Positions 8,058 to 16,814 are shown, counted from the stretch's first letter. The stretch is DNA of 64,000 nucleotides from Chloroflexota bacterium (GCA_026707745.1 JAPOWG010000019.1:1-64000), one strand, 5' to 3'. Notes: generated by a model not told the origin, from the sequence alone. Program-made: numbers and translations.

Positions 8058-8747
8058 ATGACGATCAAGGCGCGATTTGAGAGCTTGAACTTCGAAACGA
8101 TGGATGTCGACGAGCAATTGCGACGCTCGCGGACGTATACGCAGCGGATGCTGACGCGGCGAACGGTGCGCGATTTCTCCTCGCGGACGGTTCCTTATGA
8201 ATTGATCGACAACGCGCTCAAGGTCGCGGGCTCGGCCCCGTCCGGCGCCAATCAACAGCCCTGGACCTTTGTCGTCGTCAGCGATCCGGCGGTGAAACGC
8301 GCGATTCGCATCGCCGCGGAAGCGGAAGAGAAAGAGAGCTACGAAAGACGTATGAGCCAGGAATGGCTGGATGCCCTGGCGCATCTGGGCACGGACTGGC
8401 ACAAGCCGCATATCGAAGACGCGCCGTATTTGATTGTGGTCTTCCGACAAGCCTATGGCGTCACGTTGGATGAAGCGACGGGCGAGGAAGGGAGAGTGAA
8501 ACACTATTACAGCGAGGAATCCGTTGGCATCGCCGTCGGCTTCCTGTTGAGCGCCCTGCACATTGCCGGGCTGGCTACATTGACGCATACGCCCAGCCCC
8601 ATGCAATTCCTACGCGAGATACTGGAGCGACCGCCCAATGAAAGGCCCTATGTTCTGATCCCGGTCGGGTATCCTGCGGAGGATGCCAAGGTGCCGGTCA
8701 TCGAGAAAAAACCGCTGGCGGAGATTGTGGTCAGGCGCAGTTCGTAA
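8058..8747 (+). CDS. Nitroreductase-fold flavoprotein closely resembling iodotyrosine deiodinase
   Basis: 229 residues from the ATG at 8058 (an in-frame GTG lies at 8049). FMN-binding nitroreductase fold with RRTVRDFSSR and SAPSGANQQPWTFVVV near the N-terminus. It follows mammalian iodotyrosine deiodinase closely, including the three residues that hold the halotyrosine zwitterion with the same spacing: E91, Y95 and K116 (Glu, four on Tyr, 21 on Lys). The C-terminus, LIPVGYPAEDAKVP then KKPLAEIVV, also mirrors the enzyme. Reductive dehalogenation of halogenated tyrosines or phenols is therefore a good inference. It lies 30 bases after the MBL gene and probably shares its transcript. Confidence 0.82.
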   Translation: MTIKARFESLNFETMDVDEQLRRSRTYTQRMLTRRTVRDFSSRTVPYELIDNALKVAGSAPSGANQQPWTFVVVSDPAVKRAIRIAAEAEEKESYERRMSQEWLDALAHLGTDWHKPHIEDAPYLIVVFRQAYGVTLDEATGEEGRVKHYYSEESVGIAVGFLLSALHIAGLATLTHTPSPMQFLREILERPPNERPYVLIPVGYPAEDAKVPVIEKKPLAEIVVRRSS

Positions 8748-8793
8748 CCCCTCATCCCCCAACCCCTTCTCCCACAAGGGGAGAAGGGGAGCG
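8748..8793 (+). repeat. CCCCTCATCCCC palindromic repeat, copy 2
   Basis: Starts at the base after the TAA stop of the deiodinase-like gene. Hairpin arms CCCCTTCTCCC and GGGAGAAGGGG around ACAA. Compared with copy 1 the arms changed on both sides so that pairing is kept. Confidence 0.85.
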
Positions 8794-9059
8794 TCGCTGC
8801 GCCCGAACCAGCGAACTGGCAGCGGCCAAACCCGCAACGCGTGGCCTAGGGTGAGGATATTGTAGGGACGACTCCAGGGCGAGTTGCCCGGCGTAGGTTG
8901 CGTTCATTATCTTCCGTGAGCACGGGAGTCCTTTTCGCCGGTTACGCGCCGAGCGGCTGTTGCGGCGAATCTATGCTGATCCTATTATGATTTATACTGT
9001 AAAATCAAATAGCGAAATTAACCTGGATAATTTGCGTATTGCTCAATTGAGATTTAGGC
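8794..9059. other. Intergenic region with diverged repeat copy at 8888-8962
   Basis: No gene is visible. On the minus strand 8962 to about 8888 carries CAGCCGCTCGGCGCGTAACC and GGCGAA, then a diverged TCACGG...ATAATG block, a copy of the 115-base repeat. The AT-rich stretch 8985-9055 just before the ParA gene likely contains its promoter; no clean boxes can be assigned. Confidence 0.6.
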
Positions 9060-9872
9060 TTGCCCTCTGTGAGAATCGTCACGCTTCTCAATGAAAAAGG
9101 CGGTGTTGGCAAGACGACTATCGCCTTTCACGCGGCAGCCGGGTTGGCGGTCGCCGGCTTTCGCGTAGTCGCGGTAGATGCTGACGCGCAGGGATCTTTG
9201 ACGGAGACTATGGGTTTCGAACAAGCTCCCGGGCTTTATGATCTGATCGTACGCAACAAGCCCTTTCGGGATGTCCTGCGCTTTGTCAATCCGGAGATAT
9301 ACGAGTATCCAAGGCGCGAGGTGAAAGGTCAGCTCTTCCTGTTGCCGTCGAATGTAGAAACGCAAAGTATCGCTAGCAATTCGAAGGATGCGCTGGCATT
9401 CGTCCGCCGCTTCACCGAACTGAAAGACACCGTCGATTTTGTGATTGTCGATACCTCGCCGACGCCGTCGCTGCTGCATGGCGCGATCTATTTGGCGACC
9501 GATGCGATTCTGTATCCGACGAAATGCGAATACCTCAGTTTTCGCGGATTGCAGAACAGCTTCATGCATCGTCAAGAGAACGAGCGCTACCGCAGTCAAT
9601 TCAATTTTGCGCCCATCGCCAACCTGGGCATTCTGCCGAACATCTATCGTCATGGCACGCTTGAACATCGGGACAATCTGGAAGAACTGCAAGAGACCTA
9701 CGGGGATCTGGTCTGGGACCCGATTCCGCAATCGACCATTTGGACCGAAAGCAGCCGCGTGCACCGCACCATCTGGAATTATGCGCCCGGGTCGCCGTCC
9801 GCCCGGCATGGCTGGAACTTGCTCAAGAAATTCCTGGAGGCAATCAAAGATGTCAAGCCGACGAAATCGTGA
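9060..9872 (+). CDS. ParA/Soj-family partition ATPase
   Basis: About 270 residues; TTG at 9060 or GTG at 9069 starts, neither with a clear ribosome-binding site. It has the deviant Walker A motif KGGVGKTT at 13-20, the A-prime motif VDADAQGSLT and the Walker B-like VIVDTSPTPS. These ATPases form ATP-dependent dimers on DNA and move plasmids, chromosomes or large protein complexes. The last 23 bases overlap the next gene, which encodes a probable DNA-binding protein where a ParB gene would be expected. No replication gene or parS-like repeat is visible nearby, so chromosomal, plasmid-derived or other cargo roles remain open. Confidence 0.88.
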   Translation: MPSVRIVTLLNEKGGVGKTTIAFHAAAGLAVAGFRVVAVDADAQGSLTETMGFEQAPGLYDLIVRNKPFRDVLRFVNPEIYEYPRREVKGQLFLLPSNVETQSIASNSKDALAFVRRFTELKDTVDFVIVDTSPTPSLLHGAIYLATDAILYPTKCEYLSFRGLQNSFMHRQENERYRSQFNFAPIANLGILPNIYRHGTLEHRDNLEELQETYGDLVWDPIPQSTIWTESSRVHRTIWNYAPGSPSARHGWNLLKKFLEAIKDVKPTKS

Positions 9873-10635
9873 TCGTTCGAAAGCGGCGCTGCCGAAGCTG
9901 GAGGACCTGCCGCGCCTTCCCTACGAAGAGGTTGCGAACGCTACTTTTGGCGCGTCCGGCAGCGAAGCGGTCAATCAGTGGTTCGGGGATATCGAAGCGA
10001 CGAACCTGGCTGCGGCGGAGGTCGCGGTGGGCGGCGACGGTTCCATCCGCGCCTACGAGTATCGCCTGACGGGGCTGGGCATCGACCCCGCCAGCCTGCC
10101 CGGGAACAAGCGGAATTGGGAGCTGCTGGGCCAATTGCTGTTTCGGCTGGATCATTCCATTCAGTGGCTGATTGGGGACTGGCTCTTACAAGGTGAAACG
10201 AAGCAGTGGGGACAGCATGAAGAAATCGCCAAGGCGCTTAATTACGAGGTGAAGACGCTCTACGACTACCGCTACGTCGCGCGGAATGTGCAATTTTCGG
10301 TACGTACCGACAAACTGTCATTTGGACATCACAAGTTGGTGGCTCATCTTGAAACGGCGGAGCAAGGTCGCTGGCTCGGCAAAGCCGCTGACGGCGACAT
10401 CAATCGCGAAACCGGCTTGTCTCGGCCTTGGTCAATCAGTCGGCTCAGACGAGAACTGTCGGATTTTCCGGCGCTGCAAGAAAATCAAGATACTCCCTTC
10501 GAGCGCAATCTGCGTCGCATTGATCGAGAAATGACGCGCAAGAAATGGAACAAGCTGACCGTCGCCGAGCGGCGCAAGCGCTACGAGCATTTGCGCGATA
10601 TTTTGGCGAGGATGCAGCGCTGGGGCTTTGACTAA
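9850..10635 (+). CDS. LmbU-like helix-turn-helix protein, probable DNA-binding partner of the ParA ATPase
   Basis: 261 residues. The ATG at 9850 is preceded by GGAGG and lies within the ParA gene. Residues about 88-175 carry the pattern LDHSIQWLIGDWLLQGE, then LNYEVKTLYDYRYVARNVQFS and LSFGHHKLVAHL, which matches the central region of LmbU-type regulators (LmbU itself activates lincomycin genes in Streptomyces). The remainder is a basic, helical C-terminal tail. Translation is coupled to ParA, so the inference is a ParB-like adaptor or centromere binder, but no ParB motif (such as GERRxRA) is present. A transcriptional regulator role is the alternative. Confidence 0.7.
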   Translation: MSSRRNRDRSKAALPKLEDLPRLPYEEVANATFGASGSEAVNQWFGDIEATNLAAAEVAVGGDGSIRAYEYRLTGLGIDPASLPGNKRNWELLGQLLFRLDHSIQWLIGDWLLQGETKQWGQHEEIAKALNYEVKTLYDYRYVARNVQFSVRTDKLSFGHHKLVAHLETAEQGRWLGKAADGDINRETGLSRPWSISRLRRELSDFPALQENQDTPFERNLRRIDREMTRKKWNKLTVAERRKRYEHLRDILARMQRWGFD

Positions 10636-10784
10636 AAAGCGTTGGCGGTTTTGCTCCGCCCGCTTAAGCCGCTGAGGCGCGATATCGCCGCAAAACCCAA
10701 ATTTATTTCAGTGATTTTCGGGCGACCAAGTTGGTCGCCTTTACAAGGCTTGCCCGGCACTCCGACCAAATGCCGCCTTTACTA

Positions 10785-10864
10785 CCCCCATCCCCCGGCC
10801 TGCCCCCTTCGGTCCCCCCGCTCAACGGGGGGCGGAATCCCCAATGCATTGGAGGAAGGGGAGC
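10785..10864 (+). repeat. Variant of the C-rich palindromic repeat
   Basis: CCCCCATCCCCC leads into TCCCCCCG-CTCAA-CGGGGGG and ends with GGAAGGGGAGC, so the outer CCCCCTTC also pairs with GAAGGGG. Same layout as copies at 5847 and 8748 but longer. Confidence 0.65.
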
Positions 10865-11011
10865 TAACTATTTCGTATATCGTCCTATTCTGTTGTCTTG
10901 CGCAAGGATTGACCATTTGTCTTGTATCGTTTCGGTGATGTTCTGGTTTGTATTAGGTACAATTTTCTCTACCAGACAATCCTTACAGATTTCGAGCTAA
11001 GTTCTAGTTGC

Positions 11012-11034
11012 AGGGGTCAGCCTTGGCCGACCTG
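11012..11034 (+). repeat. Dispersed hairpin repeat, GTCAGCC type, second copy
   Basis: AGGGGTCAGCCTTGGCCGAC, near identical to 175-198 with two changes in the right arm, and followed by the same GTCGCTG. Confidence 0.75.
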
Positions 11035-11096
11035 TCGCTGCTGTACCGGCCACTCCAAACCTGTCTTGTCTTCAGGCTTAATCCGCAGATGGCGTG

Positions 11097-11801
11097 TTAA
11101 AACTTCGTACCATAAGCGGGGATGGCGGCGCCGCTGATGACACTGCCCGCATCGGAAGCGAGAAAGGCGATCAGTTTACCGAGCTGAGCGGGCGTAACGC
11201 CCGAATGCGGATCCGCCGCCAATTGCTCTTCGGTGACGATGGCCGAGGGCAGCACCGCGTTCACGCGGATTCCGCGCCGCTTGTACTCTTCGGACATGCT
11301 CTCCGTCAGGCGGAGCAGGGCCGCTTTTGAGGCTGCATAGGCGGCGTCGTTCCCGCTCGAGCGCAGTCCCGGGCGGGCGCCAATATTTATGATCTTGCCG
11401 CTGCCCCCCTTCAACATGGTCGGGATCGCTGCCCGGCTCATTAAGAAAGCAATCGTCGAATTCAACCGCAGCATACTTTCCCAGGTTTCAACGCTCATTT
11501 CGTGCACAGGCTTTCCGGCGTCCCAGCCGCCAACGATGTTCACCAGAATATCAATGCGAGCAAAACGCTCGAGTGCCGCCCCAAGCAAGCCGTCGACCGT
11601 CTCGGCATCAGATAAGTCGGCTGCCGGGAAGCACAGATGCGCCCGATCATCCACCAGGTCCGGAAAACGCTGATACAGTCGATCGTCCCCACAGGTCAAA
11701 ACCAGCGATGCGCCGCCCGCGCGAAAGATCGGCACGATACCCGAAGCGAGTAGCCCCGAGGCGCCGGTGATAATCGCAACCTGATCTCTGAATTCGCCCA
11801 T
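11097..11801 (-). CDS. Short-chain dehydrogenase/reductase lacking the catalytic serine
   Basis: 234 residues from the ATG at 11801, preceded by GGAGAG. Rossmann-fold SDR with TGASGLLASG at the N-terminus instead of the usual TGxxxGxG, NIVGG in place of NAG, and the active-site YAASK. The residue thirteen before this tyrosine is Ala (in INIGARPG), where classical SDRs have Ser. The same Ala occurs in dihydropteridine-reductase-like SDRs, so this may be a member of that branch rather than a dead enzyme. It is divergent from the amidohydrolase gene across a 266-base gap, and may belong to the same regulon. Confidence 0.82.
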   Translation of the reverse strand: MGEFRDQVAIITGASGLLASGIVPIFRAGGASLVLTCGDDRLYQRFPDLVDDRAHLCFPAADLSDAETVDGLLGAALERFARIDILVNIVGGWDAGKPVHEMSVETWESMLRLNSTIAFLMSRAAIPTMLKGGSGKIINIGARPGLRSSGNDAAYAASKAALLRLTESMSEEYKRRGIRVNAVLPSAIVTEEQLAADPHSGVTPAQLGKLIAFLASDAGSVISGAAIPAYGTKF

Positions 11802-12067
11802 CTTCAACTCTCCACGCAAGCTTCCGGCTGGCATGAGCATAACATATTTTCCACCGGCAGAACGACCACAACCTTCTCGATGCCTCGAGCATAAGGCGTG
11901 TATTCTTATTTGGTCGAAATAGAGAAGAACAATCGCCTGACAGGCGGTCAAAAGTATTTCAACGGTAAAGGATACACTAGCGCGCGTAGTGGTGATTTTC
12001 TGCAACCTGTGTTAAACATGAGCCGGGTGTAACCCGCAGTTCACAACCAGCGACAAGGATCGTTCCC

Positions 12068-13282
12068 GTGACACAATACGATTTGCTGCTCAGAAACGGC
12101 CGTCTCATCGACCCAAGGAACGGGCTCGACGCGGCAAGGGATGTCGCGATCAGCGACGGCAGAATCGCCCAAGTTGCCCAAGACATCCCCAGCGGGCAAG
12201 CGGCGCAAAGCATCGACGTCGCCGGACTCATCGTCGCACCCGGCTTGATCGACATGCACGTCCACGTTTATCACACGCGCGAACCCGAGACCCTGAGCAT
12301 AATCGCCGATCATCATTGCTTTCGCTCCGGCGTTACCACGGTCGTTGATACCGGCACCGCCGGCGCCAAGCATTTCCTGCACTTCAAACGGACGGTCATC
12401 GACCGGGCAAAGACGCGCATTTACGCGTATATCAACATTGTCAAGTCGGGCATGGTGGGACCCTTCGAACAAGACATCGGGGAGATGGATCCGGAATTAG
12501 CCGCCTCGATCGTACTTGCCTATCCTGAAGACTGCGTTGGCATCAAGACCGCGCACTACTGGGTATCGCAACCTTTCGACGAAGCGCACCCGCCCTGGGC
12601 CGCCGTCGACCGCGCCCTGGAAGCCTCCGCCATCTGCGAAAAACCACTGATGGTCGATTTCTGGCATCGCCCGGGACGGACCTATCAAGAACTGTTGGGG
12701 AAAATGCAGCCCGGCGATATCCACACCCATGTTTACGCTCAGCAATTCCCGATCTTGAATGACAAGAACGAACCGGCCGATTTCATGTTCGAGGCGCGGG
12801 AACGCGGCATTGTCTTCGATCTGGGGCATGGCGCGGGCAGCTTTTGGTTCCGCCAAGCCATCCCCGCCTTTCAAGGCGGCTTCGGTCCCGATTCCATCAG
12901 TACCGACTTGCACATCGGCAATGTCAACGGCGTGGTGCATGATATGCTGACGACGATGTCCAAACTGCTGTGTATGGGCATGCCGCTGGCCGAGGTCATT
13001 TATCGCTCCACCGTGACCCCTGCCCAGGAGATCGGTCATCCGGAGCTCGGACATCTGAGCGTCGGCGCCGAAGCTGATATCGCGATCCTAAAGCAGCACG
13101 AGGGCGAATTCGGCTATGTAGATTGCGGTCAGGCGCGCATGAACGGAAGTCGCAAACTGAGCTGTGAAATGACCTTGCGCGCCGGCGAGATCGTTTATGA
13201 CCTTAACGGTCGCTGCGCGCCCACTTGGGAAGACGCGCCGCCATCGTATTGGGAAATCCGCTATCCGAAGGAAATTGTCTAG
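12068..13282 (+). CDS. Amidohydrolase-superfamily metallohydrolase (deacetylase of the EF_0837/dihydroorotase-like branch)
   Basis: 404 residues, GTG start with AAGGAT eight bases upstream. N-terminal LLRNGRLIDPRNG and APGLIDMHVHVYH (HxH metal motif) are typical. Further ligands are expected in GIKTAHYWVS (Lys or its carbamate, and His), HTHVYAQQF and STDLH (final Asp). In this branch the gene is usually paired with a SelA/DgaE-like PLP enzyme, as here, where the next start is one base after the stop. Deacylation of an N-acyl amino or sugar-acid substrate ahead of the PLP step is inferred; the substrate is unknown. Confidence 0.85.
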   Translation: MTQYDLLLRNGRLIDPRNGLDAARDVAISDGRIAQVAQDIPSGQAAQSIDVAGLIVAPGLIDMHVHVYHTREPETLSIIADHHCFRSGVTTVVDTGTAGAKHFLHFKRTVIDRAKTRIYAYINIVKSGMVGPFEQDIGEMDPELAASIVLAYPEDCVGIKTAHYWVSQPFDEAHPPWAAVDRALEASAICEKPLMVDFWHRPGRTYQELLGKMQPGDIHTHVYAQQFPILNDKNEPADFMFEARERGIVFDLGHGAGSFWFRQAIPAFQGGFGPDSISTDLHIGNVNGVVHDMLTTMSKLLCMGMPLAEVIYRSTVTPAQEIGHPELGHLSVGAEADIAILKQHEGEFGYVDCGQARMNGSRKLSCEMTLRAGEIVYDLNGRCAPTWEDAPPSYWEIRYPKEIV

Positions 13283-13283
13283 C

Positions 13284-14384
13284 ATGAGCAATTACGACGC
13301 CCTGGGCATTCGCCCGGTTATCAATGCCAACGCTACCTTGACCAAGCTCGGCGGTTCGCTGATGCCGCCGGAAGTGCTGCGAGCCATGAACGAGGCCGCC
13401 AACTCCTTCGTCGATTTGCCACTTTTACAGCGCAGAGTGGGCGAGCGCATCGCCGAACTCACCAGGAACGAAGCCGCCTATGTCACCTCCGGCGCCGCCG
13501 CCGGGGTGATGTTGGCGGCGACCGCCTGCGTCTTGTACCATCATCCCGAAGTCGGGATGGATTTTCCACAGATCGCGTCGCTCAAGAACGAAGCCATCGT
13601 CCACCGCAATCAGCGCAACGGATACGATTTCGCAGTGCAACAGACCGGCATGCGCTTCGTCGAGATTGATCCCACGCCGAGGGCGCTGCGAGACGCGATC
13701 AACGAAAAGACCGCCTGCATATTCTGGTTCGAGGGGCGGTTGGTCGGGGAGGCCGATACACCCTTGCAAGAGGTCATCGCTATCGCGAAGGAGCATGACC
13801 TGCCGGTTGTTGTGGACGCGGCGGCGCAACTGCCGCCGCCCGAGAACCTCTGGCGCTTCACAGGGATGGGCGCGGCGCTTGCGCTGTTCAGCGGCGGCAA
13901 GGACCTGCGCGGGCCGCAGCCCACGGGCTTGATGCTGGGCCGCCGGGACATGATCGAATCGATCCGTGTCATCAGCGTGCCCAACCACGGACTTGGACGT
14001 CCCTTGAAAGTCGGCAAAGAAGAGATGATGGGCGTGCTGGCGGCTGTCGAGCGCTATCTGAACATGGACCACGCCGCCCGCGAGGCATACTGTGAAGACT
14101 GCGTGCGAATGTGGCGCGACGCCTTGAATCCGCTGCCGGGCATTAGCGCCGAGCGTGACTATCCCAACGAAGCCAATCAGCCCTTGCCCTGGTGCCTGAT
14201 CACAGTCGATCCGGGGACGCTGGGCAGGTCAGCCAGCGAGTTGGTTGCCGCCTTCCTGGAGGGCGATCCGGCAATCTCGGTCTTTGAAGTCGATGAGACC
14301 CGATTTCGTCTCAATCCGATGACGCTTAACCCGGGCGAGGAGATTATCGTGCGCGATGCTTGTCTTGCTCTCTTGCAAAGTTGA
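13284..14384 (+). CDS. SelA/DgaE-like PLP-dependent ammonia-lyase or transferase
   Basis: 366 residues from the ATG at 13284, one base after the amidohydrolase stop. Fold-type I PLP enzyme: substrate-side VINANATLTKLGG, TSGAAAGVMLAA, the Asp pair region VVVDAAAQLPPP, and the Schiff-base lysine in SGGKDLRGPQPTG. It resembles D-glucosaminate-6-phosphate ammonia-lyase (DgaE) and the selenocysteine synthase SelA, but no selenoprotein machinery is nearby, and the amidohydrolase partner supports a catabolic lyase. Substrate identity is inferred only from family. Confidence 0.85.
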   Translation: MSNYDALGIRPVINANATLTKLGGSLMPPEVLRAMNEAANSFVDLPLLQRRVGERIAELTRNEAAYVTSGAAAGVMLAATACVLYHHPEVGMDFPQIASLKNEAIVHRNQRNGYDFAVQQTGMRFVEIDPTPRALRDAINEKTACIFWFEGRLVGEADTPLQEVIAIAKEHDLPVVVDAAAQLPPPENLWRFTGMGAALALFSGGKDLRGPQPTGLMLGRRDMIESIRVISVPNHGLGRPLKVGKEEMMGVLAAVERYLNMDHAAREAYCEDCVRMWRDALNPLPGISAERDYPNEANQPLPWCLITVDPGTLGRSASELVAAFLEGDPAISVFEVDETRFRLNPMTLNPGEEIIVRDACLALLQS

Positions 14385-14420
14385 TTCCCGAATAATCATC
14401 AAGCCCTTGCGAGGCGCCGC

Positions 14421-14738
14421 ATGAGCCGTCCATTTGAACTCTATGACCTGCGCGTTACTGTCGAGCGGATTGAAGGGCGATCCGTCTGTGGTATGGCTGT
14501 CGGCGACTATTTTGAATTGACCGAAAGCTCGAAGTTGCGCATCCCGGCAGGCAAGCACTTCTGCATCTATGCGCTGTCCGCTGTTTTGCCGCTGCTGGCG
14601 GCCAAACAGCGCGAATTGGCCGAGAACGACTGGCTCACATACGATTCCGTCGCCGCCTGCCCGGATGTGGACGAGCGCCTGATCATGCGCGTCGAGCGCA
14701 TCAAAAAGCGCACTATGGACAGCGACGACTTGACCTGA
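14421..14738 (+). CDS. TIGR04076 family small protein
   Basis: 105 residues, with GAGG six bases before the ATG. It reads as the TIGR04076 family: YDLRVTVERIEG, VCGMAVGDYFELTESSKLR, HFCIYALSAVLPLL and AAKQRE, then the acidic CPDVDERLIMRVERI. Two conserved cysteines (C in SVCGM and in AACPD) and one in HFCIY may bind metal. The biochemical role is not known. Its position 36 bases after the PLP enzyme suggests it serves the same pathway, perhaps as an accessory protein. Confidence 0.8.
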   Translation: MSRPFELYDLRVTVERIEGRSVCGMAVGDYFELTESSKLRIPAGKHFCIYALSAVLPLLAAKQRELAENDWLTYDSVAACPDVDERLIMRVERIKKRTMDSDDLT

Positions 14739-14855
14739 TCGCGAATTGCCCCGTCGCTTGTTTATTTTATCCAAGCAGGGCGCGTCATCAACTGGATTCG
14801 AGTACCATGTAGATAAACTGTCCGGGGGGCATTTGCAACTTGAGGAGAAGAACTG

Positions 14856-16421
14856 ATGGCAAAGCAACGCAAGCATATAAAGGTGACCTATTCGACCTTG
14901 GGCAGCCCCGACCCGCTTCTGCACGAATACTTCGATGAAGATGTCGCCGAACTCAAAGCCAACCTGGGCAAGTCCTATGGAATGTATATCGACGGCGAAT
15001 GGATTGCGGGCGACGGGGTTTTCCAAAATCGCTCGCCGATCAATACTGACTGGGTTCTGGGCGATTTCGCCCGCGCGGGGGACGCGCATGTCGAGCGAGC
15101 GGTGGCCGCGGCAAAGGCGGCTTTCCCGGGCTGGCGCGATACCCCTTGGGCTGAACGGGCTGACCTGCTCAACCGGGTAGCCGATCTTATCAGCGAGCGC
15201 CTGTTCGAGATCTCCGCCGTCGTCAGCATGGAGATCGGCAAGAACCGCCTAGAGGCCGTCGGCGATGTCGAAGAAAGTGCCGACCTGATCCGCTATTGCG
15301 TCGACGCCATACACGACAATCAGGGCTTCGACCGTCAGTTGCTCAGCGAGACCGACCAGCACTACAACCGCAGCGTGCTCAAGCCCTATGGCGTTTGGGG
15401 TGTGATCGGACCCTTCAATTTTCCGGCGGCGCTAACGGGCGGTCCCAGCGGCGCGGCGCTGATCGCCGGCAATACCGTTGTGCTCAAGCCGGCTGCCGAA
15501 GGCTCGCTCACCGCCTATATGATCGCCCAGTGCATGGCGGACGCCGGGCTGCCCAAGGGCGTCTTTAATGTCGTTTTTGGCGGCGATGCGCCCGGCAAGA
15601 CGCTGACCGCCAATCCCGACCTGGCCGGCTTGACCTTCACAGGCAGCTACGAAGTCGGCATGAGCCTCATCAAGAACTTCACAACCGCCGCCGGCTACTA
15701 CCGACCGGTCATTGCCGAGATGGGCGGCAAGAACCCCGCTATCGTCACCGCCAAAGCCGATCTCGACAAAGCGGCGCTGGGCGTAATGCGCTCGGCATTC
15801 GGCTTGACCGGGCAGAAATGCTCGGCTTGCTCGCGGGTTTATGTTGACGCCTCCGTCAAAGAGGCCTTCGTCGAGAAGCTGGTCGATCTCACAGCCGAAA
15901 TCAAGGTGGGCGATCCCACCGCCCTCGATACCTACATGGGTCCCATTATCAGCGCCGACGCCTACGCGGCTTATCAAGGCTATGTCGACGAGATGGGCGA
16001 CGGAGATATCCGCATCGGCGGGGGCACGCTAGAGGGGATCAAAGGCTACTTTGTAGCGCCGACGGTGGTGACGGATCTGCCCGATGGTCATCGTCTCTGG
16101 CAGCACGAGATGTTCGCCCCGATCGTCGCCGTGCGCGCGGTGGCGGGGAAGGAAGAAGCGATACAGCTCGCCAACGATGTCGCGCTGGGCTTGACCGCCG
16201 GCATTTACAGCGAAGATCCAGACGAGGTCGACTGGTTCCTGGACAATATGGAAGCGGGCGTGCTCTACGTCAATCGCGCGACCGGCGCCACCACTGGCGC
16301 CTGGCCCGGCTATCAATCCTTCGGCGGCTGGAAAGGCAGCACCGGCAGCAACAAAGCCTCCGGCAGTTGGTACTACCTGCAGCAATACATGCGCGAGCAG
16401 TCGCATACGATTGTGGGTTGA
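14856..16421 (+). CDS. Aldehyde dehydrogenase, probably 1-pyrroline-5-carboxylate dehydrogenase (RocA-like)
   Basis: 521 residues, with TGAGGAGAAG upstream of the ATG. ALDH fold with PFNFP and FTGS, general base E288 in AEMGGKN and catalytic C322 in GQKCSACSR. The GQKCSACSR form and the length fit the group oxidising glutamate semialdehyde to glutamate in proline and arginine breakdown. No proline dehydrogenase lies nearby. A 117-base gap separates it from the TIGR04076 gene, so it may have its own promoter. A dispersed repeat begins two bases after its stop codon. Confidence 0.85.
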   Translation: MAKQRKHIKVTYSTLGSPDPLLHEYFDEDVAELKANLGKSYGMYIDGEWIAGDGVFQNRSPINTDWVLGDFARAGDAHVERAVAAAKAAFPGWRDTPWAERADLLNRVADLISERLFEISAVVSMEIGKNRLEAVGDVEESADLIRYCVDAIHDNQGFDRQLLSETDQHYNRSVLKPYGVWGVIGPFNFPAALTGGPSGAALIAGNTVVLKPAAEGSLTAYMIAQCMADAGLPKGVFNVVFGGDAPGKTLTANPDLAGLTFTGSYEVGMSLIKNFTTAAGYYRPVIAEMGGKNPAIVTAKADLDKAALGVMRSAFGLTGQKCSACSRVYVDASVKEAFVEKLVDLTAEIKVGDPTALDTYMGPIISADAYAAYQGYVDEMGDGDIRIGGGTLEGIKGYFVAPTVVTDLPDGHRLWQHEMFAPIVAVRAVAGKEEAIQLANDVALGLTAGIYSEDPDEVDWFLDNMEAGVLYVNRATGATTGAWPGYQSFGGWKGSTGSNKASGSWYYLQQYMREQSHTIVG

Positions 16422-16422
16422 T

Positions 16423-16535
16423 ATTCAGCACAGCCGCTCGGCGCGTAATCGGCGAATTTGGGCTAGCGCGCTCACACAAAATAATAAACCAGTTCGGCTA
16501 ACGCAAGTCGCGGTTTATTGAAAAAGAGGCACAAG
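16423..16535 (+). repeat. Best copy 2 of the 115-base AGCCGCTCGGCG repeat
   Basis: Starts two bases after the TGA of the aldehyde dehydrogenase, same strand. Matches 5689-5803 block by block with substitutions and few indels. Confidence 0.85.
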
Positions 16536-16814
16536 TTTTCCCCTGTCTACTATATCGAGGGAAGTTCATATCACGCAAAATCCGCAGGGGCGACTTATCA
16601 GTCCCTGTTGAAGAACTGCCTAAACTTCCAGCCTAAACCACTCCCCTTTTGCGTTCCTGCGGGCGACCCGGTAGATCGCCCCCGACAATTTCTTGGGTGA
16701 TTCATGAACCCGATATGGAAATCGACACATCTATAGAACCTAGAGAAGACACGGGTCTTAATATTGTCGTTAAATCACATAAACTAACGTAATTTAACAA
16801 GATTCTCTTTGATA

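Larger units (their letters stand above)
10636..11096. other. Repeat-bearing intergenic region
   Basis: No gene. It holds a hairpin with arms GGCGACCAA/TTGGTCGCC at 10721-10739, a longer C-rich/G-rich palindromic block at 10785-10864 (arms around TCCCCCCGCTCAACGGGGGG), and the GTCAGCC hairpin at 11012-11034. The block between about 10864 and 11000 is AT-rich and unassigned. Confidence 0.7.
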
